Notes under the pieces: generated by a model
The model's input: only the letters and a program-made list of their open reading frames with translations
Told to the model about the DNA's origin: nothing
Databases searched by the model: none
Shown: piece by piece, positions 22,552-29,877 of the stretch
Position numbering within the stretch: position 1 is the first letter of the stretch
Layout: every line of letters begins with the position of its first letter
Made by a program: the position numbers and the translations under genes
Source of the DNA: JBGTSJ01 sp041940305
Lineage (GTDB): Bacteria > Planctomycetota > Planctomycetia > Planctomycetales > Planctomycetaceae
Direction: 5' to 3'
Length of the DNA: 34,096 nt
Assembly (NCBI GenBank): GCA_041940305.1
Contig: JBGTSJ010000040.1
Coordinates: forward strand, 1-34,096

Positions 22552-24207
22552 ATGGCCAACAGCACTCTCTTCTCGAGCATTACCAGCCTGCTGCCGCGCG
22601 CGAACGCGCGGAATGAGGCGGGCGGACCGGCGTATGCGTTTGCGCCCAAGCAGGCGCTGGCCCAGCTGGCGGCAACCGGCTGCTTCAACGGCGCGTACTA
22701 CGCGCGCGCCCAGGATCAGCTGGCGCAGCTGCGCGCGCTCATCGCGCAGGTGGACGACAACCTCTACCTCGCGAAGCTGGCGGTGTATGCGCGCGAGCGC
22801 GCCTACATGAAGGACATGCCGGCGGCGCTGCTGGTCGCGCTTTCGAAGCGCGATCCGGCCCTGGTGCATCGGGTGTTCGACCGCGTGGTCGACAACGGCC
22901 GCGTGCTGCGCACCGTGTTCCAGATGGTCCGCTCGGGTCAGTTCGAGCGCAAGGGGCTCTCGTCGAGCCTGCAGCGCGCGTTCCAGCGCTGGCTGAACGA
23001 CGCCTCAGTGGCGAAGCTGCTGTCAGCGTCGATCGGCCACGATCCGAGCCTGCGCGACACCCTGCGCATGGCGCGGCCGACGCCCCGGGACAACGCGCGC
23101 CGCGCGCTGTTCGGCTGGCTGACGGACAAGACGGTCGACAAGTGGGCGCCCGCCACGGCGGCCGACCTGCCCGGCGACGTCCAGGCCCTGATGGCCTATC
23201 GCCAGGCGGAATCGGCCGAGATGCAGGCGCTGATCGTCGGCGACCTGCAGGCGCGCTGGGACCTGCTGGCCGACGCGGCCCGGGGTCCGCTCGTCTGGAA
23301 GGCGATCGCCCGCCAGATGGGTCCGCAGGCGCTGCGCATGAACCTCAACACGCTCGCGCGTCACGAGGTGTTCATGACCAGCAACGGCGCGGTGGACGGC
23401 GAGATGGTGGATTACGTCGCGGCCCGCATCGCGGACGATACCGAGATCCGCCGCTCGCGCCAGTTTCCGTACCAGTACCTGGCGGCGTACCTCAACGTCA
23501 CGGCCAGTGTGCCGCAGCCGGTCAAGGGGGCGCTGCATCGCGCGGCGGAGATCGCCTGCGGCAACGTGCCGCAGCTTTCCGGTCCGGTGATCATCGGTCT
23601 CGACGTGTCGGGGTCGATGAGCATGGCAGTGACGGGCAGCCGCGGCCGTGGCGCAACGAGCGTGATGCGCTGTGTGGATGTGGCGGCGCTGTTCGCCGCG
23701 GCGCTGCTGCGCCGCAATCCGGACAGCATCGTCATCCCGTTCGATACGGCGGCGTACGACGCCCGGATCGATCCGGCCGACTCGATCCTGAGCCTGTCGG
23801 AGCGGCTGGCGAAGTACGGAGGCGGCGGCACCGACTGTTCGCTGCCGCTGCGCGAGGCGAACATCCGTTACCGCGACCGGCGGTTCGCGGGTGCGGTCCT
23901 CGTCAGCGACTGCGAGAGCTGGGTGTACCGCGGCCGGCCGTGGGCCTGGGGCCGCAACGGCGCAACGGGTGTAATGGCCGAGTGGCAGCAGTTCGTGAAG
24001 AACCAGCTGCGGCTGGGTGGACATGACATCCCGTCGCCGAAGCTGGTCTGCATTGACCTGCAGGCCTACGGCACGACCCAGGCGCCGGAGCGCGGCGACA
24101 TCCTGAACGTCGGCGGCTTCAGTGACGCCGTGTTCGGGGTGGTTGCGGCGTTCCTCGGCGACGACGCCGGCCGGTTCGTGGCCGAGGTTGAGTCGGTCAC
24201 GGTTTAA
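22552..24207 (+). CDS. rsr: Ro60-family RNA-binding protein (TROVE-vWA)
   Basis: 551 residues; AAGGAGGT at 22540-22547 gives an ideal start at 22552. Residues about 15-340 form the helical TROVE ring that binds RNA ends in its hole and Y RNA on its outer face. Residues about 345-545 form a von Willebrand A domain with an intact MIDAS: D351-V-S353-G-S355, Thr427 in GGGGTDCS, and Asp in LVSDCES. Bacterial Rsr proteins bind Y RNAs, which tether exonucleases and gate access of misfolded or stress-processed rRNA. Here the gene follows five Y-like units, the last in its own leader. No RtcB ligase, archease or PNPase gene is within the window. Length and motifs are typical of the family. Confidence 0.93.
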   Translation: MANSTLFSSITSLLPRANARNEAGGPAYAFAPKQALAQLAATGCFNGAYYARAQDQLAQLRALIAQVDDNLYLAKLAVYARERAYMKDMPAALLVALSKRDPALVHRVFDRVVDNGRVLRTVFQMVRSGQFERKGLSSSLQRAFQRWLNDASVAKLLSASIGHDPSLRDTLRMARPTPRDNARRALFGWLTDKTVDKWAPATAADLPGDVQALMAYRQAESAEMQALIVGDLQARWDLLADAARGPLVWKAIARQMGPQALRMNLNTLARHEVFMTSNGAVDGEMVDYVAARIADDTEIRRSRQFPYQYLAAYLNVTASVPQPVKGALHRAAEIACGNVPQLSGPVIIGLDVSGSMSMAVTGSRGRGATSVMRCVDVAALFAAALLRRNPDSIVIPFDTAAYDARIDPADSILSLSERLAKYGGGGTDCSLPLREANIRYRDRRFAGAVLVSDCESWVYRGRPWAWGRNGATGVMAEWQQFVKNQLRLGGHDIPSPKLVCIDLQAYGTTQAPERGDILNVGGFSDAVFGVVAAFLGDDAGRFVAEVESVTV

Positions 24208-24435
24208 ACCGGCGGCACGGTGCGATTGTTGAGGCGGCGGACGGGCCGAGTGCCCGTCCGTCGCTTCTTCGTTTCAGGCTGCGTTGAAGCGGCGCAGAAG
24301 CGCAGCGCCTGGCCACCGGTTGGGAGTGGACAGATTGAGCCGCACATTGGAGGATCGCCACTGCTTGAGATCCGTGCCTGGTTGCATGATTCCGTCGTGA
24401 CGCTCGATGCGTCCCTGTCTCACAGGTTGCTCTCC

Positions 24436-25623
24436 ATGAAGTGCGATGTACTGATCCGCGGCGGCGAGGTGATTGATCCGTCGCAGAACCTGCGCGGCGT
24501 GCGCGACGTGGCTCTCGACGGGGGGCGTATTGTGCGCGTCGCGGAGCGCATAACGGACGTGGATGCCCGAGCCACGATTGATGCGCGCGGGCTGCTGGTT
24601 GTGCCGGGTCTGGTTGACCTGCATACGCACGTTTATCCGCACTCGCCGTGGGGGCTGGACCCGGACCCGCTCTGCGCGGCGGGGGGCGTGACGACGATGC
24701 TCGATGTCGGCACGTGCGGATCGTTCCAGTTTGAGATCTTTCGCCGGCTGTACATCGACCGGGCGGTCCCCCAGATCCTGGGACTGGTGAACCTGTCGTG
24801 CATGGGGCTGATGGCGTTCAACATGGGGGAACTGCTGGACCGCCGGTACGCCGATGTGCCGGGCGTGATCCGGACCATTCGCGAACATCCGGGCGTGGCG
24901 ATCGGCGTGAAGATCCGCTGCAGCAGAAACCTTGTCGGCGACGGCGAGCAGGGGCGCGCCAACTTCTTTGATGCGGTGCGGGCGGCGCGCGAGTCCGGCA
25001 CGTGGCTGATGATTCACATCGGCGACAGTCCGCTGACGGTCCCCGAAATGCTCGAACATCTGGAACCGGGCGACTGTATTACGCACTGTCTGCGTTCGGG
25101 AAATACGCGCATCCTGGATGAACAGGATCGGGTGTATGATGCGGTGCGGGCGGCTGCCGAGCGGGGGATCATCTTCGACGTGGGGCACGGCCTCGGGAGC
25201 TTTCACTGGAAGACGGCCGAGGCGGCGCTGGAGGCCGGTTTCGAGCCGAACGCGATCAGCACCGACCTGCACACGCTCAACATTCACGGGCCGGTGTACG
25301 ACATGCCGGCGACGATGAGCAAGTTCCTGCTGATGGGGATGCCGCTGGAGCGCGTCGTTGAGCTGTCCACCACGCGGCCGGCGGAGATTCTCAAGCACGA
25401 CGATCAGATCGGGACGCTGCGCGAGGGAACGACGGCCGACATTGCGATCTTGGAGAAACGGGAAGGACGGTTCCGGTTGACGGACAGCTCCGGCGATGAC
25501 CGCATCGGCCGCGAACTGCTGACGGCGGCCGTGACGATTCGCGCCGGGCGAATTCTGCCGGGTGGGGGCTCGCTGCACGCGAGACGACTGGCGGAGGAGG
25601 GTGCGCGGGATGATCGAGGCTGA
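24436..25623 (+). CDS. Amidohydrolase/deacetylase-family metallohydrolase
   Basis: 395 residues from ATG 24436. The N-terminal strand-rich part (VLIRGGEVIDPSQNLRG) is the small beta-sandwich of cyclic amidohydrolases. Metal ligands are in place: H63-T-H65 after PGLVDL, Lys159 in GVKIR as the likely carboxylated lysine, H194 in MIHIGD, H217 in THC, and Asp277 in STDLHT. This combination fits the amidohydrolase/deacetylase group related to dihydroorotase. It would be cytoplasmic, with two metal ions. The substrate is unknown. There is no strong ribosome site. It is followed by a strong terminator. No functional link to rsr is evident beyond orientation. Confidence 0.86.
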   Translation: MKCDVLIRGGEVIDPSQNLRGVRDVALDGGRIVRVAERITDVDARATIDARGLLVVPGLVDLHTHVYPHSPWGLDPDPLCAAGGVTTMLDVGTCGSFQFEIFRRLYIDRAVPQILGLVNLSCMGLMAFNMGELLDRRYADVPGVIRTIREHPGVAIGVKIRCSRNLVGDGEQGRANFFDAVRAARESGTWLMIHIGDSPLTVPEMLEHLEPGDCITHCLRSGNTRILDEQDRVYDAVRAAAERGIIFDVGHGLGSFHWKTAEAALEAGFEPNAISTDLHTLNIHGPVYDMPATMSKFLLMGMPLERVVELSTTRPAEILKHDDQIGTLREGTTADIAILEKREGRFRLTDSSGDDRIGRELLTAAVTIRAGRILPGGGSLHARRLAEEGARDDRG

Positions 25624-25645
25624 GCGGCTGAATGAAAGCTGCGCA

Positions 25646-25680
25646 GAACCCCGGTTTCTTCTGGAGAAACCGGGGTTCTT
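25646..25680. terminator. Strong bidirectional terminator
   Basis: A 14-bp perfect stem (25646-25659 with 25665-25678) with loop TCTGG lies between the convergent amidohydrolase and DUF1501 genes. It is built on ACCCCGGTTTCT, the same core as the hairpins at 5894 and 6959. A short TT-CCTC tract follows. Confidence 0.82.
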
Positions 25681-25711
25681 CCTCGCTGGGTTTACTCCCG
25701 GTTGAGCAGCA

Positions 25712-27202
25712 CTAGCTGAGCAATTCGGGGCGGACTTCACCCGTGCCGGCGACCGGATAGGGGCGGTGCTGGCGATCATACATCAGTGCGTGGGGATCGA
25801 GTCCGAGCAGGTGGAAGGTGGTCGCGTGGATGTCCTTCGGTGAGATGGGCGTGTCGAGCACTTCTCCGCCGATGGCGTCCGATCGTCCCACCACGGCGCC
25901 GCGCGGCACTCCGCCTCCCGCCAGCACGGCCGAGTACACCTGCGACCAGTGGTGCCGCGCGGCGCCCACCGGCTGCGAGTCGATCTGCGGCGTCCGTCCA
26001 TGTTCGCCCATGCAGATCACCAGGGTTTCATCGAGCAGCCCCGTCTGTTCGAGGTCCCGGATGAGAGCGGCGTAGGCGCGATCGAAACCGGGGAGCAGGT
26101 ACTGCATGAGGCGCGGATAGTGATTCTGATGCGTATCCCAACCCCCCGAAAAATAAGTGCCATACGCGTCCCAGAAGACAGAGACGAACCGGGTGCCTGC
26201 TTCGACGAGCCGCCGGGCGGCGAGACAGGACTGACCGAATAGCGTGTAGCCGTAGTCCTCGCGAACGGAGGCCGGCTCCGCCGATACGTCGAGCGCCGTA
26301 CGGAGCGGCGTCGACGTCAGCAGGGCCAGCGCCCGCTGCTGCTGGAGCGCGTATTGGTCTCGAGCCGCATCGCGTCCGGAACGGGGAGCATCGATGTGCT
26401 GCAGGAGTTCCTGACGCAGGTCGAAGCGTGCATTCGTGAGATGCTCTTCCGGTCGGCCGGCGCCGTCGATGATGAACCGGCAGTCCTCTTCGATCTCCGC
26501 ATAGGGGTCGGTGTACTCTTTGGGCTGCTCGTGTCGGCACTTGGGGGCGACGCGCGACGGCGTCCCTTCAAACTTCGCCCAGAGCGGATCGTGACGCTGG
26601 CCAAGGAACGCGGCGTACGGCCCGGCGATCAGACCGAGGTCGTCGACCTGCGAATTGAAGACCCAGGGGAGGCCGACATGCCGCGGGAGTTCCCCCTCGG
26701 CGATACCCTGCCGCGCCCAGAGGTGATCGGCGATGGATCCGAAGTAAGGCCAGTGCGTCGGGTCGCGGGGCTTGGTCTCCAAGTCGACGGTGTAGTTCGG
26801 CAATCCGCTGAGCGCATAGGCGACGCAGTGCAGCGGAAAGGGATGCGTCATCGAGGGGATGACGGTCAGCCGATCGGCGACCTGCGCGGTGAGCGGCAGC
26901 CCTTCACAGAACGGCACGCCCGGCAGGGACGTCGGAATCGCCTTCAGCTCCCCCTGAACTTCCGCGGCCGCGAGGGGTTTGGGATCGAACGTCTCATGCT
27001 GCGGCGGAGCGCCGAACAGGAACAGCAGGATGCAGGATTTGGCCCGCCCGAACTGCGGCAGTTCGCCGGTGGCCGAACCGGCTGCGGCGAGCGCGCCGCT
27101 GCCGAGAGTGAAACCGGACAGCCCCATCGCCCCGGCCTGCAGCATCGCGCGCCGCGAGACCGCGTCCGCAGGTCGAGTTGGCGATCGTCGGGCTCGGCTC
27201 AT
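25712..27202 (-). CDS. Tat-exported DUF1501 protein
   Basis: 496 residues. An N-terminal Tat signal (S16-R17-R18-A-M-L, then a Gly/Ala-rich stretch to about 45) predicts export as a folded protein. The body is a DUF1501 domain, related to sulfatases and alkaline phosphatases: CILLFLFGAPPQHETFDPKP near the start, GTRFVSVFWD and GGWDTHQNHYPRL in the middle, and VICMGEHGRTPQID and HHWSQVYSAVLAGGGV near the end. DUF1501 proteins are abundant in Planctomycetes, often next to DUF1549/DUF1553 cytochromes, none of which is here. The reaction is not established. No ribosome site is visible. It is divergent from a second DUF1501 gene across 248 bases. Confidence 0.88.
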   Translation of the reverse strand: MSRARRSPTRPADAVSRRAMLQAGAMGLSGFTLGSGALAAAGSATGELPQFGRAKSCILLFLFGAPPQHETFDPKPLAAAEVQGELKAIPTSLPGVPFCEGLPLTAQVADRLTVIPSMTHPFPLHCVAYALSGLPNYTVDLETKPRDPTHWPYFGSIADHLWARQGIAEGELPRHVGLPWVFNSQVDDLGLIAGPYAAFLGQRHDPLWAKFEGTPSRVAPKCRHEQPKEYTDPYAEIEEDCRFIIDGAGRPEEHLTNARFDLRQELLQHIDAPRSGRDAARDQYALQQQRALALLTSTPLRTALDVSAEPASVREDYGYTLFGQSCLAARRLVEAGTRFVSVFWDAYGTYFSGGWDTHQNHYPRLMQYLLPGFDRAYAALIRDLEQTGLLDETLVICMGEHGRTPQIDSQPVGAARHHWSQVYSAVLAGGGVPRGAVVGRSDAIGGEVLDTPISPKDIHATTFHLLGLDPHALMYDRQHRPYPVAGTGEVRPELLS

Positions 27203-27450
27203 GACGACATTCCGGAACGACAGGCAACCGAATCGCAGTGTACCACGGAGCGCAGGCGGATTCTTCCGCGATGCCTGTTTGCGACGCCCCGCGCCGGGCG
27301 ATTGGGCGTTGCCGTTGAATGGGAGACTCGAATAGACTGAGCATCAATGAATCTGGATGCGTGGTGGCTGTTTCTCAGGCGGCGAGAGGCTTCTCCGCCA
27401 CGGATGCGACTTGAGAACGCAATCTGTAACCGGCTTACAGCGAGGCAGCG

Positions 27451-28809
27451 ATGCTCTCACTTGTTGGCGGACCGATATCGTTGTGTGACGGACTGTCGCG
27501 ACGGTCGTTCCTGAACATCGGCGGACTGGCGATGGGAGGCCTCGGTCTGGCGCAGGTCCTGAAGGCGGATGCGGCCAACCAGTTAGGTCACTCTCACAAG
27601 TCGGTGATCATGATCTTCCTGAGCGGCGGCCCTCCGCATCAGGACATGGTGGACTTGAAGCCCGACGCGCCTCGCGAGTATCGGGGAGAGTTTCAGCCGA
27701 TCTCCACGAACGTGTCGGGGGTGCATCTCTGCGAGCATCTCCCGCTGCTGGCGCGGCGGACCGATCGACTCAACATCATCCGCACGCTGGTGGGGTCCGA
27801 AGGGCGGCATGCGGCGTTTCAGTGTCTGCACGGACACACTGTCCAGAACCAGCCGCAGGGAGGCTGGCCCTGCTTCGGGTCCGCGATCTCGAAGTTGTGC
27901 GGCCCGGTGAATAATGAGATTCCGCCGGCGGTGGCGCTGCAGCCGAAGCTGGGAATTCCAACCTGGGCCGACGTCGGTCAGGCGGGATTCGCCGGGATGG
28001 CCCACCTGCCGTTCGCTCCCAACGCGACGGGAACTCACAGTCTGACGCTCGACCAGACGAGTGCGGCCAAACTCGGATACCGCCGCGCTCTGCTCGATCA
28101 GATCGAAGGGTTTCGGACTGAGTTGACGGCTAATGCGGCCATCGACGGGATGTCGGACTACTATCAGCAGGCGTTCGATATCCTGAGTTCCGGGAAGCTG
28201 GCGACGGCGCTGGACTTCGAACTGGAGCCGGAGGAGACCCGCGAGCGCTATGGCCGCGGCAACACGGAACCCGCGGGGTACGGCGACGCGGGCTGGCTGC
28301 GGAACGAGGATCTGCTCGTCGCCCGGCGATTGATCGAAGCGGGGGCCCGCGTCGTGACGCTGTCATTCGGCCGCTGGGACTGGCACGGGCAGCCTCACGG
28401 CACGAACTTCGACAATGCCCGCGACCATCTGCCCCGTCTGGACCAGGCGTTGACCGCGCTGCTGGACGATCTGGAAGAGCGAAGCATGCTCGACGATGTG
28501 ACCGTGCTGGTCTGGGGCGAGTTCGGACGGACACCGCTGATCAACCCGCGCGGCGGCCGGGACCACTGGCCGCAGGTCGGCTGCGCGTTGATGGCGGGCG
28601 GCGGGATGCGGACGGGCCAGGTGATCGGTGCGACGAACGAACGGGCCGAGTATCCCGTCGAGCGACCCGTCCACTTCCAGGAGGTGTTCGCGACGCTCTA
28701 CCACAACATGGGTTTCGACGTGGACCTGACGACGATTCCGGAACGCGGCGGGCGACCCATGTATCTGGTCGATCACTCGAACTATCAGCCGCTGCCGGAA
28801 GTGATCTGA
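27451..28809 (+). CDS. Tat-exported DUF1501 protein (second copy)
   Basis: 452 residues; GAGG stands a few bases before ATG 27451. The Tat signal is S16-R17-R18-S-F-L. The DUF1501 body shows SVIMIFLSGGPPHQDMVDLK, GARVVTLSFGRWDWHG, VLVWGEFGRTPLINPRGGRD and HWPQVGCALMAGGGM. It differs clearly from the divergent neighbour, so the two are not a recent duplication. The WD40 gene follows after 65 bases on the same strand and is probably cotranscribed. Enzymatic role unknown; the fold suggests a phosphatase/sulfatase-like metal site. Confidence 0.9.
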   Translation: MLSLVGGPISLCDGLSRRSFLNIGGLAMGGLGLAQVLKADAANQLGHSHKSVIMIFLSGGPPHQDMVDLKPDAPREYRGEFQPISTNVSGVHLCEHLPLLARRTDRLNIIRTLVGSEGRHAAFQCLHGHTVQNQPQGGWPCFGSAISKLCGPVNNEIPPAVALQPKLGIPTWADVGQAGFAGMAHLPFAPNATGTHSLTLDQTSAAKLGYRRALLDQIEGFRTELTANAAIDGMSDYYQQAFDILSSGKLATALDFELEPEETRERYGRGNTEPAGYGDAGWLRNEDLLVARRLIEAGARVVTLSFGRWDWHGQPHGTNFDNARDHLPRLDQALTALLDDLEERSMLDDVTVLVWGEFGRTPLINPRGGRDHWPQVGCALMAGGGMRTGQVIGATNERAEYPVERPVHFQEVFATLYHNMGFDVDLTTIPERGGRPMYLVDHSNYQPLPEVI

Positions 28810-28874
28810 TGACAGGGGGGTTTCACCAGTGTGTTGCGGTGGCGTCCGGGCTGTTGTGCTGAAAGAGTTGAGTC

Positions 28875-29837
28875 ATGCCTGTCGTCGGCGCCGCAGAGAT
28901 ACTGGTATCGCAGGCTGCGGTCTCGGCTGATCCCGGGGGCGTGATTCATCCCGAACCGCTGTTTCAGGTGACGCATCCGAATGCCGTGTATTCGGCGGCA
29001 TTCTCCGCGGATGGGTCGTTGCTGGCGACCGGCAGCCTCGACAAGTCGATCAAGCTGTGGGACGCGACCGATGGGACAGAGTTGGCGCGATTGCAGGGTC
29101 ACGGAGAAGCGGTGTGCACGGTGGCCTTTATCGCGGGTGACGCGCAGCTGCTGTCGGCGAGTCTCGACAAGACGCTGCGGATCTGGGACGTCGCCGGGCG
29201 AGAACTGCTGGCCACGATGCCCGGACATCAGGCGTATCTGTCCGACATGGCGGCGTCGCCGGACGGGACGATGGCGATCTCCGGGGGCCACGACAACCAG
29301 GTGATTCTCTGGGATGTCGCCGCGCGGCAGTCGCGATTCGTATTCAATCAGCATATCGATCTGGTGAATTGCGTGGCCTGGTCTCCCGCCGGGGACGTGG
29401 CCGCGTCGGCCGGGCATGACCAGGTGGTGCGCGTCTGGGATGTGGCGGGGCATGTGCCGCTGCGGGAACTCGGTCCTCCATCGGGCACGATTCGCAGCCT
29501 GGCGTTCTCCGCGGACGGAGCGGTCGTGGCCGCAGGGGACGACACGCACGTCATCCGGTTGTGGAACGTGGCGGACGGTACCGCGGCAGGCAGGCTGGAA
29601 GGACATGCCGGCACAATCAACGCGCTGAGCTTCGCTCCGCGCGGGGGCTGGCTGGCATCGGGCAGCGCGGACAATTCGATTCGAGTCTGGGACCCGGCGA
29701 CCGGGCGGTCGCTGCAGGTGCTCGAGGTCCACCGCAACAGCATCTACGACCTCGCGTGGTCCCAGGATGGTTCGCGCCTGGCGTCGGCCAGCTTTGACCG
29801 AACGGCCTGCGTGTGGCGGGTGCTCGCGGACGGTTGA
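28875..29837 (+). CDS. WD40-repeat beta-propeller protein
   Basis: 320 residues made almost entirely of seven WD40 repeats (about residues 30-318), each with a pattern such as AFSADGSLLATGSLDKSIKL-WD and ending in LWD, IWD, VWD, LWN or VW. Seven repeats form one closed propeller. There is no Tat or classic signal peptide and no fused kinase or cytochrome domain. It is probably a protein-binding scaffold, cotranscribed with the DUF1501 gene upstream; in Planctomycetes WD40 proteins often accompany such clusters. Only 40 bases separate it from the convergent gene, with no clear terminator. Confidence 0.88.
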   Translation: MPVVGAAEILVSQAAVSADPGGVIHPEPLFQVTHPNAVYSAAFSADGSLLATGSLDKSIKLWDATDGTELARLQGHGEAVCTVAFIAGDAQLLSASLDKTLRIWDVAGRELLATMPGHQAYLSDMAASPDGTMAISGGHDNQVILWDVAARQSRFVFNQHIDLVNCVAWSPAGDVAASAGHDQVVRVWDVAGHVPLRELGPPSGTIRSLAFSADGAVVAAGDDTHVIRLWNVADGTAAGRLEGHAGTINALSFAPRGGWLASGSADNSIRVWDPATGRSLQVLEVHRNSIYDLAWSQDGSRLASASFDRTACVWRVLADG

Positions 29838-29877
29838 GCGGCGGGTTACTGGGTGGCGGAGCGCGCCCGTCAGGTTC

